A DNA stretch of 64,000 nt from Saururus chinensis. Lineage: Eukaryota > Streptophyta > Magnoliopsida > Piperales > Saururaceae. The position numbers and the translations under genes are program-made. Under the pieces are notes generated by a model. That model did not search any database. It was not told where the DNA came from and worked only from the letters and a program-made list of their open reading frames with translations. The first letter of the stretch is position 1. The number at the start of each line of letters is the position of its first letter. The stretch is taken from the NCBI GenBank assembly GCA_035235625.1, contig CP141145.1, forward strand, positions 44,000,668 to 44,064,667, read 5' to 3'. Shown in pieces: positions 49,984 through 60,461 of the stretch.

Positions 49984-51288
49984 ATGTAGAAAATTTTCTC
50001 AGTACTAATGGAGGTGGTAATAACTAATTGATGTGGTAATGACTAATTGATATCTCAATCTCCTACGGCAACCAGAAGTTGTTATTTCATTTGATTTGGA
50101 GCTCCTATCATATAAAGGCTGCAGCAGCCCGCCCCGTCGGAGGCCAAACCACAGCCGCATCTGTGTATGGATAAACGCGAATCTTCCTACAAATGCCTGC
50201 AAAAATAGCTTTCCTGCCTTCATTGGGGTAATATGAACACAACGATTCAGACAGCTATTCTCAGCTCCTGGAAATGGCTTGCAATATGCAAGGTGAAGAG
50301 CTTGCCTTCGCGACCTAGAAAGTCAATGGTGACTTGTATTCTTCGACAAAATGAACCTCGCCACCCATCAAAAAGAAAATTCGGATTAGAAATATATCAT
50401 TATCTCCTTAGACTTTCATATTGATCATTAAGCGTGCTCTACGTTAATCTTGACTTAACTTTCCTATAAAAAAATGAAAAAAAATGTTAACTTCACCTAA
50501 CTCATGGAGACTTGCTCAAGTGGATGGCATTTAGTATATATCTGTTTTATTTTTTCGTTCATTAAAAAGGGTTGATGAGGACACTTTGATGGACACTTGG
50601 GCCTTTGAGCTGACCATGTATTATAGTGAAACCAAAAGATAACTGGATAACTTAGGCAGAGTTAGAACAGAGCAACGACTTTAATGTCAAAGTTTAGATT
50701 GGTAAATTGCGATTTATTTTATTCATCTCATAAGCGCTAATTGGTCTGTTATTAATTATTACCAAAGAATGAGGCAATTTATAATAAATAATCGCTTTTT
50801 TTTACAGTTCGGTTATTCTGAGGCACCAGCCTCGCATACTCTTAAAAAATATGAGAACTCGTGAGCACGTTCACCGCCCTGAAAAGCGTGAAAATCGAAT
50901 TTTTTTATGTAATGTGCGGGATTTTTTTTTTTTTCAAATATGGTAGACCGTCACGTCGCGGAAGCGAGATAGCTGGCGTATGATAATGAAGAAAGAAAAC
51001 AAATTTTGTTTGTTTTTCCCATAAAAACGAGCGAGAACTGTTTTATATGCTGGCTGGTAGGAAAACAGCGGAGCTAGCCGGCCGGTAAAATTCACGTGGT
51101 GTTGAATGCTGAAACGAAACGAAGCGAATTGAGACTCGGAAGGGGGGAGTCGACATATAAGGTTTTTACGGAGAATTAAGATGGCTGCACGAATCCAATT
51201 GCTTAGGAGTTTCCACCTCCAATAGCCCCTTTGTGCTCATGTCAAAGGAGAGAGAGGCGGCTCCCATGACAATACCGCATCCATCGAC
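49984..51288 (+). other. PPO upstream region, with a G-box
   Basis: No gene is recognised. A segment at 50005-50420 is less AT-rich and has short frames on both strands that I cannot identify. Closer to PPO, CACGTG at 51093-51098 is a G-box core about 200 bp before the TATA box. Promoter function is inferred from position only. Confidence 0.4.
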
Positions 51289-51296
51289 TATATAAA
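51289..51296 (+). promoter_or_regulatory. PPO TATA box
   Basis: TATATAAA lies 56 bp before the chosen ATG (51352), a normal distance for a plant TATA box with a short 5' leader. Confidence 0.7.
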
Positions 51297-51351
51297 CTGA
51301 GCCAGATCAGTGAACGTTGCATCAGTTTCAACTTTCAATAGCTTAGCCAAC

Positions 51352-53121
51352 ATGGCCTCTCTCTTGCATAGCACCACCACCTCCATCTCTACCAACTCCC
51401 GCCCTGCTCAACTCCACCATGCGAGACGGCAAAGAGTTCACGGCGCATATGCTAGAAGAGTGTCGTGCATCCATAACAGCAGCAGAGGCGAGGAAAAGCA
51501 AGGACGACCCCAGCTAGAAGGAGGCTGGAATATGGACAGGAGGGACGCCCTCATTGGGCTAGCGGGGCTGTACGGAGCCACCAGCTTCGGGTTCGGACCC
51601 GACGCTGGCGCGGCCCCGGTGTCCCCGCCAGACATCTCCCAATGTGGGGCTGCCAACTTGCCGGCCGGTGCAACCCCTACCAACTGCTGCCCACCCAACC
51701 TACCCAAGATCATCGACTTCAAGCTCCCGGACCCCAAGTCCCCCTTGAGGGTCCGGCGCGCGGCCCATCTGGTGGACGACGAATACATCGCCAAGTACAA
51801 GAAGGGCATCGCCCTCATGAAGAGCCTCCCTAAAGACGACCCCCGTAACTTCACGCAGCAGGCCAACGTGCACTGCGCCTACTGCGACGGGGCCTACGAC
51901 CAGGTGGGCTTCCCGGACTTGGAGCTCCAGGTCCACAACTCCTGGCTCTTCTTCCCCTTCCACCGCTACTACCTCTACTTCTTCGAGCGCATCCTGGGAA
52001 AACTGGTGGGCGACGACACCTTCGCACTTCCCTTCTGGAACTGGGACGCCCCCTCCGGCATGAGGTTGCCCTCCTTGTACGCCGATTCTTCGTCCTCGCT
52101 CTACGACACCCTCCGCGACGCCAAGCACCAGCCCCCTGCGGTCATCGATCTGGATTACAACTTGACGGACCCCAACGTCTCAGACCAACAGCAAATCGCC
52201 AGCAACCTGGCCATCATGTACAGGCAGGTGGTGTCCAACAAGACGCCCCGTCTCTTCATGGGCTCACCATACCGGGCCGGGGACAACCCGGACCCGGGGG
52301 CTGGGTCGCTGGAGTCCGTGCCCCACGGGCCGGTGCATATTTGGACGGGCGACCGGACCCAGCCCAACATCGAGAACATGGGCAACTTTTACTCGGCCGC
52401 CCGGGACCCCATCTTCTACGCCCACCATGCCAACGTGGATCGTATGTGGAGCCTGTGGAAGGGCCTAGGTGGTAAGCGCAAGGACTTCACCGACCAAGAC
52501 TGGCTTAACTCAGGCTTCCTCTTCTACGACGAGAACGCACAGCTAGTCCGGGTCCGTGTCGGGGACTGCCTGAAGGAGGCTAAACTCAGGTACACCTACC
52601 AGCAGGTGGACGTCCCCTGGCTCAAGACCCGGCCTACCCCTCGCAAGGCCAAGGTTGCTAAGACGGCTGCTGCCGGAAAGAAGAAGCAGACTGCACCTAC
52701 GCCCCCGGCTGTTAGCAGCACATCCTTCCCTCTGACGCTGGATTCAGTGGTGAAGCTGACGGTGCCAAGGCCGAAGAAGTCGAGGAACGCGCAGGAGAAG
52801 GAAGCTGAAGAGGAGGTGCTGGTTATAGACGGGATCGAGGTGGAGAGGGACGTGGTGGTGAAGTTTGACGTGTACGTAAATGCGGAAGACGAGAAGGCCA
52901 CCGGGGCCGGAGCAAGTGAGTTCGCGGGGAGCTTCGTCAACGTGCCCCACAAGCACGGGAAGAAGACGAGCAAGCTGAAAACGTGCCTCCGACTAGGTAT
53001 AACGGAGCTGCTGGAGGATCTGGAGGCGGAGGACGACGATGAAGTGGTGGTGACACTGGTCCCACGACTGGGAAAGGATGTGGTCACCATTGGAGCGGTG
53101 AAGATAGAGCTCTTGGATTAG
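51352..53121 (+). CDS. PPO: Polyphenol oxidase (catechol oxidase/tyrosinase), plastid-targeted
   Basis: A single-exon gene of 589 residues that oxidises o-diphenols to quinones with a type-3 dicopper centre in the thylakoid lumen. The ATG at 51352 (MASLLHS) is chosen because the longer frame from 51310 begins with GTG. The N-terminus is a Ser/Thr/Arg-rich plastid transit peptide, followed by a thylakoid Tat signal (Arg63-Arg64, hydrophobic stretch) with a likely cut after Ala87 (DAGA|APVSPPD). CuA ligands are His174, His195 and His204; Cys178 can form the thioether to His195. CuB ligands are His325, His329 and His359, with gate Phe346. Cys98/Cys113 and Cys112/Cys175 fit the two family disulfides. 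The YxY motif (414-416), DWL domain (383-385) and KFDV domain (504-507) are all present. A Lys-rich linker (about 430-446) joins core and C-terminal shield. Length is normal and no break is seen. Third codon positions are mostly G or C. Whether it also acts on monophenols cannot be told. Confidence 0.97.
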   Translation: MASLLHSTTTSISTNSRPAQLHHARRQRVHGAYARRVSCIHNSSRGEEKQGRPQLEGGWNMDRRDALIGLAGLYGATSFGFGPDAGAAPVSPPDISQCGAANLPAGATPTNCCPPNLPKIIDFKLPDPKSPLRVRRAAHLVDDEYIAKYKKGIALMKSLPKDDPRNFTQQANVHCAYCDGAYDQVGFPDLELQVHNSWLFFPFHRYYLYFFERILGKLVGDDTFALPFWNWDAPSGMRLPSLYADSSSSLYDTLRDAKHQPPAVIDLDYNLTDPNVSDQQQIASNLAIMYRQVVSNKTPRLFMGSPYRAGDNPDPGAGSLESVPHGPVHIWTGDRTQPNIENMGNFYSAARDPIFYAHHANVDRMWSLWKGLGGKRKDFTDQDWLNSGFLFYDENAQLVRVRVGDCLKEAKLRYTYQQVDVPWLKTRPTPRKAKVAKTAAAGKKKQTAPTPPAVSSTSFPLTLDSVVKLTVPRPKKSRNAQEKEAEEEVLVIDGIEVERDVVVKFDVYVNAEDEKATGAGASEFAGSFVNVPHKHGKKTSKLKTCLRLGITELLEDLEAEDDDEVVVTLVPRLGKDVVTIGAVKIELLD

Positions 53122-53323
53122 TCAGTCCCTGCCCACCAGAGGCCTTCCTTCGGTGATCGATAGGGAGACTCGCATGCATCCAATCGTGGATTACCTTATT
53201 TCATTCCTGCGTCATAATAGCACTCCTTTTCTCCCATAAATGTCATTAATAGGCTCGAAGCGAATGTTCCTTTGTCTTTTATGGGTACTATCTTTTCCCG
53301 CAATCTAATTTCTTTGTAATAAT

Positions 53324-53336
53324 AATAAAAATAAAT
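53324..53336 (+). terminator. PPO polyadenylation signal candidates
   Basis: AATAAAA (53324) and AATAAAT (53330) lie about 200 bp after the PPO stop codon, in a T-rich then A-rich setting typical of plant 3' ends. Confidence 0.5.
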
Positions 53337-53574
53337 ACTGCTATGTCCTTAAGGGTGTCTCACTCCAATCCACAAATAAGAACGCGTCTATTTTCCCAAC
53401 ATAAACGTATATATGCTCCTCCTTAAAAAAAAACCAAGTATTTTTCTCCTCAGTATCCTATTTCTCTTTCACCCTATATAAATTTTTTAATATCTTATTA
53501 TACCTTATAATACCTTTTTCTTTCCCACCTTATCCTAATTTACCCTTTTCTCTTTCTTCGGCATATATATATAT

Positions 53575-53775
53575 AAAATTTATATGAGCTCGGCTCATAT
53601 AAATTTACATGAGCCCAGGCTATTTGGGCCGTCAGATTTACATCTGACGGCCCATAATACTCATGGGTTTAACCAATGAGTATAACCTATGAGTATTATA
53701 AGCCACCGGATGTAAATCCGACGGCCCATAGAGCCCGGGCTCACATAAATTTATATGAGCCCGGGCTCATATAAA
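53575..53775. mobile_element. Nested foldback element downstream of PPO
   Basis: The outer arms ATATAAATTTACATGAGCC...GG and CC...GGCTCACATAAATTTATAT are inverted, and inner arms GATTTACATCTGACGGCCCA and GATGTAAATCCGACGGCCCA lie around a centre at about 53670. GAGCCCGGGCTC is itself palindromic and repeats at 53731 and 53757. TA runs flank both sides. It is a small non-coding foldback or MITE-like element of unassigned family, about 240 bp after the PPO polyadenylation signals. Confidence 0.65.
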
Positions 53776-54369
53776 CAGGTCTTTCTCTATATATATATAT
53801 ATCAACACTCTCGGTCAATGTTAGGACACATCCTTTAAATATTACACACGTCCTTCAAATATCTTGCCTGCTTGCACGAAGATAAGTTAGGCTAGACATG
53901 TCCTTTAAATATTATTTACTATTAGGTGAATAACATGTCTTAAGTATAATCAGGCCCTAAGACTAGCTTGTGGTATCCAATATTGTCTATTTCTTCATTT
54001 TAATGGAGAAAAATAAAATTATGATTATAAGTATGCAAGAATAAAAAATATGTTTATTTATTTTGGTCCTTGGCGTTTGATTTAAAATGATTATGGAGAA
54101 CCTGAATATGTGAAGGTTCGTGCAAATGTCCAAAAAAAAAGAATATAAGGGAAAAGGTGCAAAAACCATCGTTTCTTCTTATAAAGCATGCTAACTCAAT
54201 TTTTTCAGGAAACATCTATATTGCAAAGAAAACGGCTATCTACACCCCTAAATACCCTTTAGTACATCATTACTTTTTTACCCCATATTAAGTTAAAATA
54301 ATTTTTTATATACCCCAAACTAAAATTTTAATTAAATTTTACTTATTACCACTCCAGAATATTCACTGT

Positions 54370-55310
54370 GTACCCCACCCACTATACGAGGCTTTGTAAT
54401 ATGTCGGGAAGCCCCTACTATGAGAGCTATTTCAGAAGGTTTATGCGGCTCCAATGGAGGTCCTCTACTCTCTTAGTGGGCGCCCACCGTATGAGACTTT
54501 GTAAACTATAGAGGGGAGCCCATCGTGAGAGTTGTTCTAGAAGGTTTGTTGGGGCTCCAATGTAGGACATTTGCTCTCTCGGTGGGTGCTCACCATATGC
54601 TTCCTTATAATCCGTCGAGGAGCACCCACCGTGAGAGCACTTCTGCAAGATTTTGAAAATTTATGCTTGATTCCATTTTTTCACATAATTCATTTCTTTC
54701 AGTAGGTTGTTCATGGCTGCTATATTAGTTTATACATCTTTCATGTGAATACAATGGATTTTAAGTGCTCCCTATCATTAAGCACTTCACTCTAGGTGGG
54801 TTCAACTGAAAGTATAATTGGGTGTCTCTGAGATATGTGCCCACCGTGAGAGTAATTTCATAAGGATTTTTGGGGCTCTAGTGCAGGCCATCTACTCTCT
54901 TGGTGCGTGCCCATTGTATGATATTTTGTAAATAGTTGGGGGGGCACCCACCATGAGAGCAATTCTAGAAAGATTGTTGGGGCTCCAATGTAGGCCATCT
55001 GCTCTCTCAATGGGTGCCCACCGTATGCTTCTTTGTAAACTATCGGGGGGCACACTTCGTGAGAGCAGTTCTAGAATGATTTTCAGGGCTCCAATGCAGG
55101 CCATTTGCTCTCTCGGTGGGTGCCTACCGTATGATGCTTTGTAACCCGTCGGGAGGTGCCCACTTTGAGAGTAGTTCTAAAAAGATTGTCGGGCTCCAAT
55201 GCAGGTCATATGCTCTCTTGGCAACGCCCACTGTATGATACTTTGTAAACCGTTGGGGGGCACCCACCATGAGAGCTATTCCAAAAAGATTACCGAAGCT
55301 CAAATGCAAC
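54370..55310 (-). repeat. Interrupted 106-bp minisatellite
   Basis: Units begin with GGGCTCCAATG(C/T)AGG at 54448, 54554, 54875, 54982, 55088, 55193 and a decayed 55298; spacing within blocks is 105-107 bp. Each holds GCTCTCTCGGTGGGTGCCCACCGT and GTGAGAG, so a unit contains an inverted GTGGGTG/CACCCAC pair. Unrelated DNA (about 54650-54840) splits the array into two blocks. On the minus strand the units read as recurring RWAP and LHWSP phrases, but with frame changes, so a protein is unlikely. Confidence 0.8.
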
Positions 55311-56183
55311 TCAATCTTTTCACAAACAAATACTCCTATAATCATATAGATCTTTAATTGGGTTGATCACATTTAACACTCAATACCCTATTTCATTTGG
55401 GGACCCAAAAGTATCCCAGTTTAATATACAAAAGGCATGCAACTAATAAGTTATAATACAAAGAAGAAAATCATCAAATATATGGTGGGTATGTGGCTGA
55501 TAGATAATAATTTTCTCAAGAGGCCCTCCAACAGATTTTCAACAATATTGTATTTCATCTTTAAAATTCTATGGAAATCATCATCTAAAGTAGCATATTG
55601 ATTGGAGGGAGCCATGTATGCATAACATGCTTCATAAAAGGCTTTTCAATGTGCTCTTTTCCATCGTCTTCATCAAGACACTCATATTCCAAAGCCTCTG
55701 ATGATCAATTATGCAAGCATTTTGTTTAATGGTTTAATAAGAGAATTGCAAAAACCCTTTTTAGCACATAGTAGATCCAGTGTTCTCATGCTGTCAAACA
55801 TGCTCTTCAATATACTTCTATAACAAATTCAGCAGGAGTCCAAACTCAAAATGATATCCCATTTAATTTTAAAAAACAACCCTAAATCCCTACAGAGACT
55901 TCCACAGGCCAATACCAATGCACCTTAAGTCCCTACAGGGACTTTCATGGGCCAATACTAAAGCACGAAATTTGTACATAAAATTTGCAGGGATTTGTCG
56001 TTGGAGCTGGTTGGTGGGTTTGAGACATGGGCAACACCAGCACAAGACTTTGAAGTAGCAGATAGGATTCTCTTTATAACCCTTGCCTTCTAATGGGGGT
56101 GTAGATGTCAGGAATTAGTGCAGAGAGGTAGTGAGTGGGGAGATGGTGAGCAGTGAGTACACAAGGCATTGGGGGAGATAAGT
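55311..56183. other. Intergenic, nothing recognised
   Basis: There is a near-duplicate CCCTACAG(A/G)GACTT(C/T)CA(C/T)(A/G)GGCCAATAC at 55889 and 55931. No coding frame, RNA gene or terminal repeat was found otherwise. Confidence 0.4.
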
Positions 56184-57750
56184 TGTAATGACCATATTTT
56201 TCTGATAGTTATTTTATAAATTTTATTATTTAAAAATTTCCTAAGTCTGGTTATAGCTCGTTGAGATGAGCGTAACAAGTAAAAAAAATGCGACAATCGG
56301 AGGCCGGGAAGTGTGCTCTAAACCGGCACGACCCACTTCTAAAATACGGGTAAACCAGTCCATAAGTGGTCTAGTCTCATAGAGCTCGTCAATACGAGCT
56401 CAATGGTACCAAGAACACACAAAACTGAGTTCGGGATAAGAAGTTATGTTTATTTTAAAGTTTTTTTTGAAAAATAATAATATTCCGGCTCAGCTCAACT
56501 TGGCTCGGGGTGGCATGGGGCATGCCAAACGTGCGTGATGAGCTCGCGTTCATCACACATGCCGCCATTTTTGGTGGCGCCCATTGGAATGGCAGTAGTG
56601 CCGCCATTTTCGGTGGCGCACCTCCGTTTCCTCCGCCTATAAAATCCCCCTCTGGCCAGAACTCTTACCCAAGTCCAGTTTTCTACCCTCTTCACTGTTT
56701 TCACTATTTTTGACCCATTTTAAGTTCGAATTACACGATTCAAGACCCGTTAACTACTAAATCGATGGTGCTCTACACACCAGAAGAGTTATTTTCCCCA
56801 GGTGACCTCTCTAAAACCTAGAAAAATGTGCCCCTTTACCTAATCCTCCCTTTTCTTCTTTTTATTGTTTCTAGATTGTTTTAAATCCTTTTCACTCCGT
56901 TCAAAAGTCCAACCCCACTAAATCACGTGTGTTCTACGCGTTGGAACTATTATTTTACTAAAATTCCTGCTCAAAGGTCAATATCTTAAGGAGGGACTCT
57001 CTTTATTCTATAAAGGGATTTCTAGATTTCTGCACGTGTTATAGGTAGGCGACTTTAAATTCTACTCGTATGCCGAGATTTTGACTTGCCAAAGTTTTGC
57101 TAAAGATTTTTCTGAAAAAAATTTTATCTTTAAAAGCTTCTCCTCTTTTAGAAAAATTCTCCGAGTTTTGGATAATCGTACCCTCTGGATAGTCCTTAGT
57201 TTCTCAAAACTAAGGATTATTATGATGATTCTGAATATCACCAAATTTGGCTTCTAGCGCGCACAAGACTAGGATATCATAGGAAATTCCTTTTTCCTTC
57301 CGTTTCCCGTTGCCCCATTAGCACGGGTGTAAGTCATCTGGTATCACGATATTCTGTGATGATGTTTTCAGACTTGTATCATTTTGTTTAAATGATTTTA
57401 AAAGAAAGATGACATAATATTTTTATGTGCACGAAGCATATTTTTAGAACTTAACTCAACTTACTGAGTATGAATTTATTCACCCACCCTCAGATTCTGC
57501 GGGTGTGTGACTTGAATCTGAAGGAGTCAACAAAGAGCTTTTTTAAATTATAGTTTTGTACTTTTCTTGTATTTTATGTAAATTTTGTATTGGTTGATGT
57601 ATAAAGGTATGTTATGCCCAATTTTGAAAAACTTTGTATAATATAAAGTATGTTATAATTACTCTTTTGGTACACGGTGATCCTTGGCAATTGTAATTAA
57701 ACTTCGTTACATTTTCAAAAATTATTTTAAATATGAGGGGTATTATAGTT
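56184..57750 (+). mobile_element. LTR-like block related in layout to the 5179-7469 LTR
   Basis: It starts TGTAATGACCATATTTT and ends near GGGGTATTATA (probably a decayed TTACA end). It shares GAGCTCGTCAATACGAGCTCA, GTACCAAGAACACACAAAACTG and GGGATAAGAAGTTATG phrases with the 5.2-6.0 kb LTR, then a TATAAAA (about 56638) and a pyrimidine-rich leader. No target duplication was confirmed, so the ends are approximate. Confidence 0.5.
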
Positions 57751-57892
57751 GGTATTGGATCCAAAGTTTTACTGTCTACCAAAAAGTAATTAAGTAAGTC
57801 AATAATTGTATGTTTTCCCATTTTAATATTACTACTGTATATTTTCCTATCTAATATTACTTAAATGATTTTTTTATGTAAAGTTAAAATAG

Positions 57893-58225
57893 ATGTCGTT
57901 GCTCAAGCACAAGACATATCTGTCGAGCAATCTATATCATTCTACTGCTCGTAAATTGTCACTTCCAATGGAAGGAAGTTGTAGCAAGAGTATATGCTAT
58001 AAGGGTAAAACACTCATCGAAATTTCAGACTCAGAAGATTCTGAGGTCTCATACGTCCCTGGTTCACTTGTAAATAGTGACATGATCGAAATAATAGTTA
58101 TCCCGGACTTGCCTACTCCAGGAGATAAGTCTGAAGAAGACCCCTTCATGAAAGAGGAAGAAGGTGAAAATTCTGACTTTGAGTTTAAAATGGACTTTGA
58201 CCTGAATAAACTAACCCCACCCTAG
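57893..58225 (+). CDS. Small acidic ORF with SUMO-interaction-like motifs, unknown
   Basis: A 110-codon frame starts at an ATG with an in-frame TAG directly before it; that TAG|ATG could also be a splice acceptor. The protein has a basic N-terminal third and a strongly acidic C-terminal half. TLIEISDSEDSEV looks like a phospho-regulated SUMO-interaction motif, and IEIIVIPDLP is a second hydrophobic-acidic patch. The frame stops at TAG 58223, then stays open for about 35 more codons ending in a CIFC pair, so the stop may be a mutated codon. I do not recognise the family; a retroelement gag remnant is an alternative, since an LTR-like block ends ~140 bp upstream. Confidence 0.3.
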   Translation: MSLLKHKTYLSSNLYHSTARKLSLPMEGSCSKSICYKGKTLIEISDSEDSEVSYVPGSLVNSDMIEIIVIPDLPTPGDKSEEDPFMKEEEGENSDFEFKMDFDLNKLTPP

Positions 58226-58228
58226 GCT

Positions 58229-58929
58229 GAATGGGTAGAGGAGCATGACATCCAGCATCGCCTCAAAGGGAAGGAAACCGGAAGGCATGGAATGCCCGAG
58301 CGGTGCATCTTTTGTCGAGCATGGAGGCATTGAGCAGAGTAGGGTGTTTCTGCTCGGAGGTTGAACCCAGGCGAAGCATGACAGAAGGGTGGAGGAGCCC
58401 AGTGGATTCTGATGGAGCATGGAGAAGAAGGTTACTTGTAAGGAAAATATCGGCAGTTCATTATTCTTTATAGGTTTATTTGGGGTAATCACATAAGAAA
58501 TTTCCTGTGGGCAGATGGGGTACTGAGGGGTATTTGGGGGTGTATATAGCCGCGCTCTATTGCAAAATGTACAAAAAGGGTATAAAGGCATGTCAAAAGT
58601 AAGAGCTATTTAACTTTAATTTTTAAATATAAACTTCGGAAATATTAGAACGAAAGAGGTGTTGAACATTTGAAAGACCATTTTAAAGGCAAAAGTGAAG
58701 ACCTACATCGAAAAACTTAGTCAAAAAAAATCGAGAGAAAGTAGACAGGGACAACCAGGATGGGGAAGGTGGTGAAGAGAGTATGGGAGCAGGGGGTGCT
58801 GGGAGGAGGTCCTTGCACAGGGAGGCGGCCACCAGACTCCCCTCACGACCCCACCCAACCACAAACTCTATTGCTTCCATGGCTGCCTAGTCGGCTAGCT
58901 CACCTTTCACAGCTAGATGGTGTGTCCAC
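58229..58929. other. No firm gene
   Basis: The coding-like continuation of the 57893 frame ends near 58334. On the minus strand, 58683-58880 encodes 65 residues (MEAIEFVVGWGREG start) rich in Pro and Ser; it is unidentified and unsupported by neighbours. Confidence 0.3.
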
Positions 58930-58935
58930 TTTATA

Positions 58936-59160
58936 GGGGAAGTGTTTTTATGTTCTTTGCTCATTGCGAGCTAAGTGTAAGGAATACATGCAAAGCGTTC
59001 ATTTTTTAGATTGACGGTGCACATAGTAGCACACATTAGCTTAAATAATGTTTTTACTAACGTGCACTAATAGGTGTGCCGTCAATCTTAAAAATGAATA
59101 CTTCACATGTATTTTTTTACTCTCGATTCAATGTTAAAGCAAAGCATAAAAATATTCCCC
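58936..59160. mobile_element. Foldback MITE, 225 bp, flanked by TTTATA
   Basis: It starts GGGGAAGTGTTTTTATG and ends CATAAAAATATTCCCC, and long imperfect inverted arms (about 100 bp each, including TTTTAGATTGACGG against CCGTCAATCTTAAA) fill almost all of it. TTTATA occurs on both sides (58930-58935 and 59161-59166). The superfamily is uncertain because a 6-bp duplication is not diagnostic. Confidence 0.8.
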
Positions 59161-59166
59161 TTTATA

Positions 59167-60266
59167 AGAGGTATTGATCTTTGAAATCATCAATACACAC
59201 GAAAATGGCGTGCACTTCAATAATTAGTGGCCTCCATTTCAAAGATCAACAACCACTCTTGTAAATTGGGAGTAAATCCCACATGGCATAATAATTTCTC
59301 AGCGAAGGGCCAAACGCAGGCCTCTTGCTAAAAAAAACTATCTTCCAATTGCCTAGCTAGTCCCTTCTCTCACCATGTGTGGACAGGTTTCTGTTATGAT
59401 CCACGGCCCATCAATTGGGGGCGTGGCACATTGCTCGACCTCCTTCGTTGCTCATTGATTTTAGAGCTTCTCAATTAGATTCCTTTAAAGCTATGTTAGT
59501 TAAAGTAAATATCTAAGTCGATTTTATTTTCTAGTTGAGGACTTTTACTTGAAAAAGAATGGATGCCTAAGTAGAGTACTTACTTTCAGCAATGTAGAAA
59601 TGAATTATTTAGTCTACTTCAGTACTGCTAACCCCTGAATCCCTACTCTGGCTTTACCCTTTTTCACATACAATGTTTCTCAAGACGATCCATCGTCTAC
59701 AGGCGAGTTTGTAATGAAACAAACACCGCCCGGCAAGTAGCTACCAAACACCCCCATTAAGCCCATTGATGTTGGCCGCAGAAAATAAGTCAAATGAACT
59801 CTTCCAGACCTCCCAATTAAAACCAAATAATTTGCAGGCAAAATAAGCTGACAAAATAACTATTTTCTTCAAACATTGCTAGTTCAATTAATCCGAAACT
59901 ACTGAATACTGTCGAGCTTTCTTTCCACATGAAATTTGCCTGTTCAAAGTTTCTATTAAAGGCTAAGTTTGGCCGGTTTCATATATCAGACCAGCAGGGG
60001 TTGTCTTGGCTCAGTTTGATATATGACCTACTTGGATTTGTCATATTTAGAACTTCTCTAAGTTGGCACCGGCCTTTCGCGAAGAAAGGATGAACATTTA
60101 GCTTCTCCTTGCTATTCTAGGTCAGTTTGTGAACTTCAATACTCCAACCAATACCCGAGTATGGTAGTAGTGCATGCGATCCTATTACCCACACAATGAC
60201 ACCGTATGGCAAGGAGCGTCTGCAGTACGTTCTTCACTCCCCCCATATGTTGCAATATCGTCCTCT
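59167..60266. other. Region beyond the HD-ZIP IV 3' end
   Basis: No coding frame is convincing. The part nearest 60266 is probably the last 3' UTR exon of the minus-strand HD-ZIP IV gene, if the proposed UTR intron is real; its end is not defined, because no clear AATAAA on the minus strand stands out. Confidence 0.35.
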
Positions 60267-60267
60267 C

Positions 60268-60457
60268 CTGCATGAACATTTGCCTGTTAGCTTGTGAAGA
60301 TAGATGTTTTGGTTTGTTGACTAGCTTTAGTAATAATGAACTGAAATATCACAATAAAATTAAGATATATAGATAAGCTAAAGAAATTACTTGCAAATTC
60401 ACTCAAAAAATAACCCTCACATTATACAAGTCTTGAATCCTTGGAGCTTAGATATAC
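60268..60457 (-). other. Putative 3' UTR intron of the HD-ZIP IV gene
   Basis: Four bases after the stop codon the minus strand reads CAG|GTATATC (donor at 60457), and TTCATGCAG|GAGAGG gives a good acceptor at 60268, with a CTAAC branch-like motif upstream. The predicted intron is 190 nt. It is inferred from splice signals only. Confidence 0.45.
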
Positions 60458-60461
60458 CTGA

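Noticed and set aside
51310-51351. Upstream extension of PPO starting at a GTG
   Set aside because: Not an ATG, and the ATG at 51352 gives a normal plastid transit peptide and a suitable distance to the TATA box.
51438-52128. Long minus-strand frames opposite PPO
   Set aside because: Shadow frames of the GC-rich PPO coding strand; no independent domain.
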